This document shows, piece after piece, positions 27,136 through 36,212 of a stretch of DNA of 59,309 nucleotides. Below the pieces are notes generated by a model, which was given only the letters and a program-made list of their open reading frames with translations, did not search any database and was not told the origin of the DNA. How positions within the stretch are numbered: position 1 is the stretch's first letter; each line of letters begins with the position of its first letter. The position numbers and the translations under genes were made by a program. Origin of the DNA: Proteobacteria bacterium SG_bin6 (GTDB taxonomy: Bacteria > Pseudomonadota > Alphaproteobacteria > Sphingomonadales > Sphingomonadaceae); contig LWDJ01000039.1 of the NCBI GenBank assembly GCA_002083435.1, positions 1 to 59,309 of the forward strand, written 5' to 3'.

Positions 27136-29498
27136 CACGCCGCCTTCTGGTTGGCGCCGGCGATCACGGCGCCGGCGGCGCGGCGCACGATCGGGCGGAA
27201 GGTTACTGTCAACAGGCGCGGGTCGCCGCTTGGACCCTGCTCGGCTGGGGGCACGAACAGCAGCGCGGCGGGCGTCGCGCGGTAAATTCCCTCGGCGAGC
27301 CGCTCCAGCCCGTCGAGCAGCGGCTGCACCGGGCGGCGCCGTTCGCGCGCCTTGACGAAATCGTCGACCGCCTCGATCGACACCGCCTCGACCTGGACCA
27401 GCTCGGCGATCGCGCCCAGCTGCACGCCGATTGCATAGGCACCGGGGTTGATCGGCAGGCTCATTCGGTAAAATCCCTCATGCGTCGGTACGGCTTCGGC
27501 GCTGATCATCAGCTGCGCCTTGGCGTCGGCGATCAGCACCGGCACCGAGAAGGCGTTCGCCTCGAAATCGGATTGGCGGAAATCGAGCCCCAGCGTGCCG
27601 ATCGCCGCGATACTGAGCGCGAAGGGCAGACCATGTTCCTGAATCTCGCCCGCCGGATACATGCGCTCGATCCCGGCGAGATAGGTCAGCCCGCGCTGGC
27701 GCAGACCCTCGGTCGCGGCCGTGCGATCGATCAGCTTGGTGGTATATTCGGTGCCGAGGTTGACGTCGTGGTCGAACGCTTCGAGCAGCGCCACCTCCGC
27801 CGAGCGCGGCAGCAGCAGCAGTCGCGCCAGCACGCTCGCCACCATCCGTCGTTCGGCATCGCCACCGTCGGATTGGGCGGGCCGCGCCTTGCCGGTGTCG
27901 TGATGCGCGATGAAGGCGAGCGCGCCCGCCTGCGCGGTGTCGCGGATCGTGCTCTGCCGCCCCTTGATGTCGGCGGCCTTGCGGATCGGCTTGCCGTTGG
28001 CGTGATAGTCGATCACCGAGCCTTGCGCCACGGTCACCAGCTGCTCGACCACCGCGATCTGCCGGATCAGCGCGCCCAGCACGCGGCCGTCATAATGGCG
28101 ATTATCGAGCAGGCCGCGCTTGTCGTGCCGCGTCGGTTCGGACTCGCGCAGCAGCAGGTAGCGTCCGCTGACGCCGACGCCGAGCCGCTCGGCGAGCACG
28201 GGTGCCGCCATGTCCTGCACAGTGCCCTGATAGCCGAGATCGACCAGCATCAGCTGCTCGCCCGGCTGGATGCCGCTTTGCTGCGCGACATGCTTGGCGA
28301 GGCGGCCGGCGAACTGCCTGCTGCGGCTGACGATCTTGCGCAGCCATTGCGGCTCCACCAGCTTGGCGCGGAACGCCTTGGGGTGAGGCGGCAGGCGCTT
28401 GATCTCGTCGTCCTCCAGCAGCAGCTGGCGGCCGACCACCTTGTTGAGCGGCGTATCCTCGCGGTTCAGATAAGCGTGCACCGCTGCTTCGTCGACGAAG
28501 CTCGCGCGGCGCGCGGTGAAGCGGCTCAGCTCGATCGTCATCGCTTCGCCAAAGCCCGCTGCCTCGAAAGCGCGCGCGGGCAGATGGCCATCGCGCAGCA
28601 CGAACACCGGGCGAACGGTGCGCCCGGTCTCTCGGGCGAGCGCCTCGATCTCGTCGCGCACCCATTTGACGAAGCCGAGCATGATCGGGCCGAGCACGTC
28701 ATGCCCCAGCGCCGTCGCGCTATCCTGGCTATCATGCCCCAGCGACAGCGCCGGACGGTGCGGCTGGAGCGCGGGCACGCTGACCCGGGTGCGCGGCTCG
28801 ATCAGGGTCGCCGCCGCCGCCTCGAGCCGCAGTTGCTGCTGCACGCCCGGCGCGAATTGTTCGAAATGGACGGCATGGATGCCGAACTTCGCCGGCGCCT
28901 GCGCGTCGGCGACCGGATTATCGCCCATGTGCAGGATCGCCTCGCCCGGCAGGTCGAGCGCCTTCAGCACATGCTCGAACAGCCCCTGCGCCTTGGCGAC
29001 TCCATATTCGCTGGAGCAGAAAATGCGCTCGATCGCGTCCGCCACCCCAGCCCCGGCAACGGTCGCGATCAGGCCACGCAATTGCGGTTCGGCGAGATAG
29101 GTGTCGGAGACGATGATCACCCGCAGCCCGCGCGCCCGCGCCGCCTCGATCAAGGCGACTGTTGGCGCGAACGGGTAGCAATGCCGCGCTTCAGCGGCGA
29201 GTTCGGCGGCGACCGAGGCGGCGCGGCCCTCTTCGTGCGGTTGCAGCACGGCATGGATCGCCTCGATCGAGACCTCGTCGAACCCGTCCGCCTGGCGTCG
29301 GAAGTGGCGCGCATAGCGTTCGGCGCGCACGCGTGGCTCCACCCCGCCGCCGGTGATCGGCAGATCGGCGAACACGTCGATTGGCGCGTGGACGTTGCGC
29401 CACAGCAAGGTATCGAAACAGTCGAGCGACAGGACGCGAACAGAAGCGGGCGCCTGATCGAGCAAGGTGGCGATGTCGTGCGCGCGGATAACGGTCAT
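27135..29498 (-). CDS. Large HAD-superfamily protein
   Basis: A 787-residue protein whose N-terminal 230 residues form a HAD hydrolase: motif I LSLDCFDTLLWRN, motif II VIIVSDTYL, the lysine region GVAKAQGLFEH and motif IV HMGDNPVADAQAP. A long unassigned region of about 550 residues follows, with VLRDGHLPARAFEAAGF and MLVDLGYQGTVQDM, which resembles the second half of HAD proteins found in glycan-synthesis loci. The gene is coupled to a methyltransferase gene downstream and divergent from fliD. A role in making or modifying a surface or flagellar sugar is possible, but no substrate can be given. Confidence 0.75.
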   Translation of the reverse strand: MTVIRAHDIATLLDQAPASVRVLSLDCFDTLLWRNVHAPIDVFADLPITGGGVEPRVRAERYARHFRRQADGFDEVSIEAIHAVLQPHEEGRAASVAAELAAEARHCYPFAPTVALIEAARARGLRVIIVSDTYLAEPQLRGLIATVAGAGVADAIERIFCSSEYGVAKAQGLFEHVLKALDLPGEAILHMGDNPVADAQAPAKFGIHAVHFEQFAPGVQQQLRLEAAAATLIEPRTRVSVPALQPHRPALSLGHDSQDSATALGHDVLGPIMLGFVKWVRDEIEALARETGRTVRPVFVLRDGHLPARAFEAAGFGEAMTIELSRFTARRASFVDEAAVHAYLNREDTPLNKVVGRQLLLEDDEIKRLPPHPKAFRAKLVEPQWLRKIVSRSRQFAGRLAKHVAQQSGIQPGEQLMLVDLGYQGTVQDMAAPVLAERLGVGVSGRYLLLRESEPTRHDKRGLLDNRHYDGRVLGALIRQIAVVEQLVTVAQGSVIDYHANGKPIRKAADIKGRQSTIRDTAQAGALAFIAHHDTGKARPAQSDGGDAERRMVASVLARLLLLPRSAEVALLEAFDHDVNLGTEYTTKLIDRTAATEGLRQRGLTYLAGIERMYPAGEIQEHGLPFALSIAAIGTLGLDFRQSDFEANAFSVPVLIADAKAQLMISAEAVPTHEGFYRMSLPINPGAYAIGVQLGAIAELVQVEAVSIEAVDDFVKARERRRPVQPLLDGLERLAEGIYRATPAALLFVPPAEQGPSGDPRLLTVTFRPIVRRAAGAVIAGANQKAA

Positions 29499-29648
29499 GC
29501 TTTCCCCCCGGTTGCGCGCATCAGTTGACGAAATTGGTAAAGGCGGCGTTAAACATGGGGAAAATGCGGTATTTCGGCCGCTTCGCCCGATCGCAAACCG
29601 CTAAAGCTTTTTCGCTACCGGTCGTTCCTGGTTTCAGGAAAGGGCGGC

Positions 29649-31112
29649 ATGGTCACCAACACGACGAGCACCGGCACGACGAACGCTTCGAGCACGTCGC
29701 AAATCCTCAGCTCGCTGGGCGCGGGATCGGGGATTGACTATGCCTCGCTCGTCGGCAGCCTGGTCGACGCGCAATTCGCCGCCAAGAATCAGCAGCTTAC
29801 CGCCAAGAGCGAGGCGCTGACCGCGCAGATTTCCGCCGCCAGCAATCTCAAGAGCATCATCGGCCAGTTCGCCAGTTCGCTCAAATCGCTCACCAAGGGC
29901 GGCACGCTCGTCACGCAGCCGAGCAGCTCCAACGCAAATGTCGTGCGCGCGGCCGCGCTGCCGTTCGCGCGGCTCAACGGCTTTTCGGCGCAGGTCGAGG
30001 TGCGCTCGGTCGCCCAGGCGCAGGCGAGCGCGAGTCCCGTATTCGCCGATCGTACCGCCGCGATCGGCACCGGGACCCTCACGCTGACGCTCGGCACCGC
30101 GACCAACGCGAACGGCGCGCTCACCAGCTTCACCGCCAATTCCGGCGCGAGCCCGGTCAACATCACCATCAATACCAGCAACAACAGCCTCGACGGCATC
30201 GCCAAGGCGATTAACGCCGCCAATGCCGGGGTGACCGCCAATGTCGTCGCCGATGGCAGCGGTTTCCGCCTCGCGCTGAAAGGGCAGACCGGCGCGACCC
30301 AGGCGTTTCAGCTTACGAGCCAGGACGCGGGGCTCGATCAGCTCGCGGTCGATGTCGGTAGCCCGGCGCGGATCGGCACCGGCGCGCAGGATGCCGAGGT
30401 CGTCGTCGACGGGTTGAGCTTCAAGCGCGCGAGCAACACGATCAGCGATCTCATCGCCGGGGTCCGGCTCGATCTGGTGAGCGCCGCGCCCGGCACCACC
30501 GTTTCGCTTGGCAACACCCCGCCGACCAGCGCGCTGCGCCAGGCGGTGCTCGATTTCGTCGATACCTATAACCAGGTCATCGGCCAGATCACCGAGCAGA
30601 CCGATCCGCAGAACGGCGCGCTGAAGGCAGACTATGCCGCGCGCGACCTGAAGGGCGGGCTGGGGCGGCTGACCCAGGTGCCGCTCTGGACCAGCACGAC
30701 CGGGGGCGCGCCGACCACGCTCGCCGAGATCGGGGTCGCGACCAATCGCGACGGCACGCTGACCGTGAAGACCGATCAGCTCGACAGCGCGCTGCGCAAC
30801 AATGCGCAGGCGGTGGAAGCGATGTTCCAGGACGGCGCCACCTCGACCCGGGGCGGGCTGGCGGCGGCGTTTCAGGCGCTCGCCGATCGCGCGACGAGCA
30901 CTGTCGGCGGGCTGGGAGCGAGCCAGGCACGTTACACAGCGAGCAAGGTGAGCCTCGACAAGCAGCAGCAAAAGGCCAGGGACGAGGCCGAGACGATGCG
31001 GACCCGGCTGACGCGGCAGTTCGCCGGCACCGACGCGCGGGTTTCGGCCTATCGGTCGGCGCAGAACTTCCTGACGCAGCAGATTGACGCCTGGAACGGG
31101 GGCGGTCGATGA
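29649..31112 (+). CDS. fliD: Flagellar filament cap protein FliD (HAP2)
   Basis: A 487-residue flagellar cap protein. The N-terminal domain has GSGIDYASLVGSLVDAQF and a coiled segment LTAKSEALTAQISAASNLKS; the centre is the variable FliD domain; the C-terminus has YNQVIGQITEQ and a terminal coiled coil around SKVSLDKQQQKARDEAETM. It assembles at the tip of the growing filament and guides flagellin folding. AGGAAAGGGCGG precedes the ATG. The stop overlaps the fliS start as ATGA. Only these two flagellar genes are in the window, so the main flagellar cluster lies elsewhere or the pair is detached. Confidence 0.93.
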   Translation: MVTNTTSTGTTNASSTSQILSSLGAGSGIDYASLVGSLVDAQFAAKNQQLTAKSEALTAQISAASNLKSIIGQFASSLKSLTKGGTLVTQPSSSNANVVRAAALPFARLNGFSAQVEVRSVAQAQASASPVFADRTAAIGTGTLTLTLGTATNANGALTSFTANSGASPVNITINTSNNSLDGIAKAINAANAGVTANVVADGSGFRLALKGQTGATQAFQLTSQDAGLDQLAVDVGSPARIGTGAQDAEVVVDGLSFKRASNTISDLIAGVRLDLVSAAPGTTVSLGNTPPTSALRQAVLDFVDTYNQVIGQITEQTDPQNGALKADYAARDLKGGLGRLTQVPLWTSTTGGAPTTLAEIGVATNRDGTLTVKTDQLDSALRNNAQAVEAMFQDGATSTRGGLAAAFQALADRATSTVGGLGASQARYTASKVSLDKQQQKARDEAETMRTRLTRQFAGTDARVSAYRSAQNFLTQQIDAWNGGGR

Positions 31113-31513
31113 GCGGTCTCGCCCCCCGGCTCGGTCGCAATCCGGAGGCGACCTATCGCCAGGTCGATATGGCCGGGCGCACCGCGACCGCGGACGCGCA
31201 TGGCCTGGTCGATCTGCTCTACGAAGAGCTGGGCCGCGCGCTCGCGGCGGCGGCGGCGGCGATCCGGGCGGGCAATCTGGCGGTGAAGAGCGAGAAGATC
31301 GCGCGCGCGGTCGCGATCCTGTTCGCGCTCGAGGCTGGGCTCGATTTCGAGCGTGGCGGCCCGGTCGCCAAGACGCTCGCCGGGGTCTATCGCGGCGCGC
31401 GCAAGCAGATCCTCGACGCGAGCCTCAGCCTCGATCCGCGGCCCTTCCAGGAAGTCGCGGCGAACATGGCCGAGATCGCCGCCGCTTGGCGCCAGCTGCG
31501 CGGCGCGGCCTGA
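31109..31513 (+). CDS. fliS: Flagellar export chaperone FliS
   Basis: A 134-residue helical protein typical in size and position for FliS, the cytoplasmic chaperone that binds the C-terminus of flagellin. The family pattern appears as ADAHGLVDLLYEELGRALAA and later FALEAGLDFERGGPVAKTL. The start overlaps the fliD stop. It converges with the FAD oxidoreductase gene after nine bases. Confidence 0.85.
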   Translation: MSGLAPRLGRNPEATYRQVDMAGRTATADAHGLVDLLYEELGRALAAAAAAIRAGNLAVKSEKIARAVAILFALEAGLDFERGGPVAKTLAGVYRGARKQILDASLSLDPRPFQEVAANMAEIAAAWRQLRGAA

Positions 31514-31522
31514 AGGTCGTAA

Positions 31523-33073
31523 TTACCCCGCGAGCATCGCCCGCGCGGCGTTGCGCCCCGGTCGCCCCGTCACCCCGCCGCCGGGATGCGCGCCCGAGCC
31601 GCACAGCCACAGCCCCTTCACCGGCATCCGGTAGCTGCCCAGCCCATAGACCGGGCGCGCCGCCCAGAGCTGATCGAGCGACATGCGCCCGTGGAAGATG
31701 TCGCCGCCCACCAGCCCGAAACGGGCGTGGAGATCGGCGGGGCTGAGCGCCATCCGCCCGACGATCAACGCCCGGAAACCGGGGGCGAAGCGTTCGACCG
31801 TCGCCAATACCGCGTCGGCGGCGGCAGCGCGGGCGTCGTCGCTCCAGTCGAGCGCGGGATCGAAATGCTGTGCGAACAGGCTCGCGACATGGCAGCCGGG
31901 CGGGGCGAGACTGTCATCGACCAGGCTCGGGATCAGCATCTCGACGATCGGCGCGCGCGACCAGCCTTGGGCACGGGCGTCGTCGAACGCGCGGTCCATG
32001 TAATCGAGGCTCGGCGCGAGGATGATGCCGCTCTTCAAATGCTCTCCGGGTTCGGGCAGCGCGGCGAAGCGCGGCAGTCCGCTGAGCGCGACGTTCATCC
32101 GGAACGTGCCCGAACCGCTGACATGCTGGCCGATCCGCGCGCGCAGGCCGGGTTCGAGCAGGCCGGGATCGAGCATGTCGAGCAGCAGCGTGCGCGGGTG
32201 GACGTTGGCGGCGACCGCGCGCGCGGCGATGCGCTCGCCATTAACGAGTTCGACCCCGGCGACTCGCCCATGCTCGGCGAGCACCCGCGCGACCGGCGCG
32301 TCGCAGCGGATCGTCACCCCCGCCACTTCGCACGCCCGCGCCATCGCCTGTGTCACCGCGCCCATGCCGCCGATGGCATGGCCCCAGGCGCCCTTGACCC
32401 CGTTCACTTCGCCGAAGACGTGGTGGAGCAGCACATAGGCGCTCCCCGGTGTCGACGGCCCGGCATAATGGCCGACCACCGCGTCGAACCCGAACACCGC
32501 CTGGACGGGCGCGCTTTCGAAAAAGCCCGCCAGCACCTCGCGCGCGCTGCGGGTGAACAGGTCGATCGCGTCGCGCTTCACCTCGGCGCCCAGCCCCAGC
32601 AACCGCCGCCCCTGATCGAGCGCGCGCCACAGCCCGGCCGGATCGGCTGCCGGCGGCGCGCGATCGGCGAGCAGTCGCAGTACCTCGGCCACCGCGCCCA
32701 GCCGCCGCTCATAATCGGGCAGCGCCGCGGCATCGCGGGGCGAAAAGCGCGCGACCGCCGCCGCGCTCTGCCCGCCGCCCATCAGCAGATACCGGCCATC
32801 CTCGGTCGGCAGGAAATTGGCGTATGGCCGGCTCACCACCCGCAGCCCGTGGCGGCCAAGCGCCATGTCGCGCTGGATCGCGGGATCGAGCAGGCCGAGC
32901 GTGTAGCTCGCGGTGGAGTTGCGGAAGCCGGGGACGAATTCCTCGGTCACCGCCGCGCCGCCCACCACGCCGCGCCGCTCGAGCACCAGCACGCGCTTGC
33001 CGGCGCGCGCCAGATACCAGGAGCAGACCAGCCCGTTATGCCCGCCACCGATGACGATCGCGTCCCACCCCAT
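31523..33073 (-). CDS. FAD-dependent oxidoreductase, phytoene desaturase/PYROXD2-like
   Basis: A 516-residue flavoprotein. The N-terminal dinucleotide motif is DAIVIGGGHNGLVCSWYLAR, followed by VLVLERRGVVGGAAVTEEF. The C-terminal part has GLWLCGSGAHPGGGVTGRPG, which closes the FAD site in carotenoid-desaturase-like amine oxidases. The PYROXD2 type fits best; no carotenoid genes are near, so a role in carotenoid synthesis is unlikely on context. The ATG at 33073 has CGGAG just upstream and is preferred over an extension of 38 codons. It is divergent from the response regulator. Confidence 0.82.
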   Translation of the reverse strand: MGWDAIVIGGGHNGLVCSWYLARAGKRVLVLERRGVVGGAAVTEEFVPGFRNSTASYTLGLLDPAIQRDMALGRHGLRVVSRPYANFLPTEDGRYLLMGGGQSAAAVARFSPRDAAALPDYERRLGAVAEVLRLLADRAPPAADPAGLWRALDQGRRLLGLGAEVKRDAIDLFTRSAREVLAGFFESAPVQAVFGFDAVVGHYAGPSTPGSAYVLLHHVFGEVNGVKGAWGHAIGGMGAVTQAMARACEVAGVTIRCDAPVARVLAEHGRVAGVELVNGERIAARAVAANVHPRTLLLDMLDPGLLEPGLRARIGQHVSGSGTFRMNVALSGLPRFAALPEPGEHLKSGIILAPSLDYMDRAFDDARAQGWSRAPIVEMLIPSLVDDSLAPPGCHVASLFAQHFDPALDWSDDARAAAADAVLATVERFAPGFRALIVGRMALSPADLHARFGLVGGDIFHGRMSLDQLWAARPVYGLGSYRMPVKGLWLCGSGAHPGGGVTGRPGRNAARAMLAG

Positions 33074-33171
33074 CAACTCCGGTGCTGGCGTAATTCCGCC
33101 CCCGCCGCAAGGCGAGCGCCGGTTAACGCGTTCGTGACCGAGCGGGGTGTACGCTTGGCGCGCAAGGAACC

Positions 33172-33744
33172 ATGATGGGCGACACACCGATTCTCGCGCA
33201 GCACAGCATTCTGGCGGTGGATGACAGCCGCACCCAATTGGGCGTGCTCGGCCGGCGGTTGAGCGCGCTCGGCTATCTCGTCGCGCTCAGCGATACGGGG
33301 CGCGAGGCGCTCGATCTGATCGCCGGGCGTGGTTTCGATCTGGTGCTGATCGATATGGTGATGCCCGAAATGACCGGGATCGAGCTGCTAAGCGAAATCC
33401 GGGCCGCGCGCGCGACGGCCGATCTGCCCGTGATCATGATGACCGCCCGCGGCGACAGCCAGGCCGCGGTCGAGGCGCTGGGCGCCGGTGCCGACGATCA
33501 TATCGCCAAACCCTTCGCCTTCACCGAACTCGCTGCTCGGATCGAGCGCGTGATCGCGCGCGGCCGGCGCATCGCCGAGCTGAAGCGCGCCAACGCGGCG
33601 CTCGACGCACGGATCGCGACGCGGGCGATGGAACTGGGCGAGGCACGCGCCCAACTCGCCGCCACTCGCGCCGAGGAGCGCCGCCTGCTCGCCACGCTCG
33701 CCCACGCGCAGGCGCGGCTCGCGGCGGTGGGGATGCAAGCCTAA
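33172..33744 (+). CDS. Response regulator with receiver domain and C-terminal coiled coil
   Basis: A 190-residue protein. Residues 12-130 form a CheY-like receiver with acidic pocket VDDS, phospho-acceptor Asp61 in VLIDMVMPEMTG, Thr91 and Lys113 in IAKPFAFTELA. Residues about 130-188 are a charged helical coiled coil (LKRANAALDARIATRAMELG) with no DNA-binding or enzyme domain, so it probably signals through protein contacts. No histidine kinase gene is adjacent. Two ATG codons stand in tandem after AAGGAACC. Its TAA stop overlaps the stop of the convergent GH19-like gene. Confidence 0.88.
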   Translation: MMGDTPILAQHSILAVDDSRTQLGVLGRRLSALGYLVALSDTGREALDLIAGRGFDLVLIDMVMPEMTGIELLSEIRAARATADLPVIMMTARGDSQAAVEALGAGADDHIAKPFAFTELAARIERVIARGRRIAELKRANAALDARIATRAMELGEARAQLAATRAEERRLLATLAHAQARLAAVGMQA

Positions 33745-34478
33745 GGGAGTAACGCCAGCTTCGCCCGGGCCAGCGCCGCCTGGCGCTCGGTAAGGCCGTT
33801 CAAGCCGCCATTCACCTTCCGGGTAAGGCCTATGATGTCGTCGGCATCGGCGAAGGCGTTGCAGCCATTCGCGGTCCAGAACAGGCAGCCCGCGCGCAAC
33901 CCCGTGTCGGGATCCAGCAGCAGATCGGGCTGAGCCACTACCGGCAGCCGCGTGATGGCCGCGATCCTGGCGTAGTTGGCGCGCCCGGTCAGCTGTTTCC
34001 AGCCGCGCCCGCGGTAGGTCCAGCCATCGGCGGGGGCGGTGTTGCCCAGGTTCAGCCGGCCGTAAACGCCACCATAGACCAGATTGGCGATCGCCGCCTG
34101 CCGATCGATCGGGACGGTCAGCTCGCCCGGGTGCCGACCCAGCCGCTCGGCATCGGCCGAGCTGATCCTTTGCGGCCCGAACGTCGCGATCAGGCCGGCG
34201 GGGCTGTAATTCAGATTCTCGCTCGTCCGCGAAAAGTTCCAAGTCTCGACCGCCGCCTGCGCGATATTGTGGGCGATGCGCAAAGCGCTGGTGATCGCGT
34301 TTTGCGGGAAATAGCGCGCGCAGGCGGTGCCGAAGCTCAACATCAGCGCGCTCGGGCCGGGCTTCGCCGCTACCCAAGCGAGCAGCGCCGCGTAGCTTTT
34401 GGGGCCGAAATCGCCATCGACCGGGATCGCTTGCCCGCGATCGACCAGCCGCCGCTGAACGCCGAATGCGTCGAACAT
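33741..34478 (-). CDS. GH19-like chitinase/endolysin
   Basis: A 245-residue protein. The N-terminal 40 residues look like a short peptidoglycan-binding motif (VDGDFGPKSYAALLAWV). The main domain is GH19-like: FSRTSENLNYSPAGL, LVYGGVYGRLNLGNTAPADG and WTYRGRGWKQLTGRANY, the pattern of phage and bacterial lysozyme-type GH19 enzymes. It should cleave peptidoglycan or chitin. No signal peptide is seen, and no holin or phage genes are near. The ATG at 34478 follows GGGAGAGGGG directly. Its stop interleaves with that of the response regulator on the other strand. Confidence 0.8.
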   Translation of the reverse strand: MFDAFGVQRRLVDRGQAIPVDGDFGPKSYAALLAWVAAKPGPSALMLSFGTACARYFPQNAITSALRIAHNIAQAAVETWNFSRTSENLNYSPAGLIATFGPQRISSADAERLGRHPGELTVPIDRQAAIANLVYGGVYGRLNLGNTAPADGWTYRGRGWKQLTGRANYARIAAITRLPVVAQPDLLLDPDTGLRAGCLFWTANGCNAFADADDIIGLTRKVNGGLNGLTERQAALARAKLALLP

Positions 34479-34590
34479 CCCCCTCTCCCGCAATCGAAGT
34501 GCAGGCTGCGAATGTTACGCTAAGTCCACCGTGTAGGACAGGACAGACCGCGGCCGAAACGGTGCGTCAGGGATAGGCCGGCGTAAAAAG

Positions 34591-34666
34591 TGGTGGAGCT
34601 AGGGGGATTCGAACCCCCGACCTCTGCAGTGCGATTGCAGCGCTCTCCCAACTGAGCTACAGCCCC
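34591..34666 (-). tRNA. tRNA-Ala (anticodon CGC)
   Basis: A 76-nucleotide cloverleaf on the minus strand: acceptor GGGGCTG with TAGCTCC, D-arm GCTCAGTTGGGAGAGC, anticodon stem CTGCA/TGCAG with loop ATCGCAC giving anticodon CGC, T-arm GGGGGTTCGAATCCCCC and an encoded CCA end. Confidence 0.95.
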
Positions 34667-34895
34667 ACATCGCCGGAGCGCGTGCCTTTAGCGGGCGCCG
34701 CGCCGTGATGCAACGCCTTTCGATCCGCCGCTAATCGGAACGCTTACGGCCAGCCGCGCGGGCGTTGCGACAAGGCGTGGGCGCCGCAGCGGAACGGGCA
34801 AAGCCATCCCCCGTTGGTCCGTCAGAGCATGGCGCCAGCCGCATGCGCCGGGCAAGCGGCGCGCCTTGCGAGCAAGCTCGGCGAAAGGAACGGCG

Positions 34896-36080
34896 ATGGG
34901 CGACAACCGCTATAATCCCAATGAGGAAAGCACCGGCAGCTATCTGACGCAGGACGGCCAGCGCGGCGGAACGCGAACACCGCGTCACGACGACGCCACC
35001 GCGCGTGAATATGGCGCCAGCCGCCAGGGACGCGGGGATTGGCCCGGCGGGCAGCGGCGCGAGGGCGGATTCGGCCAGGAGCGCGGCTATGGCGACCATG
35101 GCGGGCGCGGCTATCAGGGTGGCGAGGCTTCCGGTCAGCAGGGCCAAGGCTATCGCGCCGGGCAGAGCGAACGCGGCCAAGGCTATCAGGATCGCAACTA
35201 CACCCAGGGCCAGCCACGCGGCAATTTCGGCGGGTCGGGCAATTATGGCGGGCAGGGACAGCGTTTCAGCCAGCAGGAACATCACGAAGGCAGCGGCTAC
35301 GGCCCCTATGGTCAGCGTGACCAGGGCCATTCGGAAGGCGCTTACGGCCATGATCAGCGCGGCGGCGACACCAGCCGCCGCGGCAGTCAGCAGGGTGGCT
35401 ATGGCTATCCGGCGAGCGATTACGACTATGAAGATCGCGGCTTCATCGCGCGCGCCGGTGATGAAGTGCGCAGCTGGATGGGCGACGAGCGCGCCCAGCG
35501 CCGCCGTGAACTTGACCAGCGTTATGACGAGCGCGAGGGTGGCGGCGGCCAGAACTGGGGTGGTGGCGATCGTTCCGGCCGCGACGATGGCGAGGAACGC
35601 TATCCCGGCGGCATCCGCGGCTATTCGAACCAGCGCGGGCCGACCTTCCAGAACGGCGAGTGGATCGGCGCCGGATCGGGCTGGAGGCGCGGATCGGACG
35701 AAGATGATTATGGCAGCTGGCGCCGCCAGCAGATCGAGTCGATCGATCGCGATTACGACGAATATCGCCGCGAAAACCGCCAGCGGTTCCACAGCGAGTT
35801 CGAGAATTGGCGCACCGAGCGCCAGGGCCAGCGCGCGTCGCTGCGCCAGGTGCGCGAGCATATGGAAGTCGTGGGTTCCGATGGCGAGCATGTCGGCACG
35901 GTCGATCATGTGCTCGGCGACCGCATCCTGCTGACGAAAAGCGACAGCAACGCCGGCGGCAAGCACCACTCGATCCCCTCGCGCTGGATCGAAGCGGTGG
36001 GCGAGAAGGTTGCGATTCGCAAGACCGCGCAAGAAGCGATCGCCGCCTGGCGCGAGGAACAAGAGGATCAGCACAGCTGA
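34896..36080 (+). CDS. Low-complexity N-terminus plus DUF2171 domain protein
   Basis: A 394-residue protein of two parts. Residues about 1-250 are low complexity, rich in Gly, Gln, Arg, Tyr and Ser with many GY, RG and GQ steps (for example YGDHGGRGYQGGEASGQQGQ). Near residue 180 is a charged segment with RRRELDQRYDEREGGG. The C-terminal 80 residues are a DUF2171/PRC-barrel-like domain: MEVVGSDGEHVGTVDHVLGD, LTKSDSNAGGKHHSIPSRW and VAIRKTAQEAIAAW. AAAGGAACGG precedes the ATG at 34896. The composition suggests a disordered or RNA-binding-like tail, or a stress-related surface or cytoplasmic protein, but function is unknown. An intrinsic terminator follows. Confidence 0.8.
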   Translation: MGDNRYNPNEESTGSYLTQDGQRGGTRTPRHDDATAREYGASRQGRGDWPGGQRREGGFGQERGYGDHGGRGYQGGEASGQQGQGYRAGQSERGQGYQDRNYTQGQPRGNFGGSGNYGGQGQRFSQQEHHEGSGYGPYGQRDQGHSEGAYGHDQRGGDTSRRGSQQGGYGYPASDYDYEDRGFIARAGDEVRSWMGDERAQRRRELDQRYDEREGGGGQNWGGGDRSGRDDGEERYPGGIRGYSNQRGPTFQNGEWIGAGSGWRRGSDEDDYGSWRRQQIESIDRDYDEYRRENRQRFHSEFENWRTERQGQRASLRQVREHMEVVGSDGEHVGTVDHVLGDRILLTKSDSNAGGKHHSIPSRWIEAVGEKVAIRKTAQEAIAAWREEQEDQHS

Positions 36081-36104
36081 TCGACAATCCAAGCGACGCT
36101 TTCG

Positions 36105-36141
36105 GCCCCGTACCCCCTTGTGGGGACGGGGCTTTGTTTTT
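36105..36141 (+). terminator. Intrinsic terminator after the DUF2171 gene
   Basis: GCCCCGT and ACGGGGC form the base of a stem whose upper part is CCCC and GGGG around a short loop. It is followed by TTTGTTTTT. It ends the DUF2171 transcript 25 bases after its stop. Confidence 0.85.
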
Positions 36142-36212
36142 GTGGCGACCTGGTTGCCTTCGGCGCCGCCGGGGCTAGTGTCGCGCCCGTATCGAGATCT
36201 GGAGAGGAAAAG

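Noticed and set aside
29601..29626. Possible sigma28-type flagellar promoter before fliD (CTAAAG and CCGGTCGTT)
   Set aside because: Only about half of the -10 positions match, and other spacings fit as well. It is too weak to list as a promoter without transcript data.
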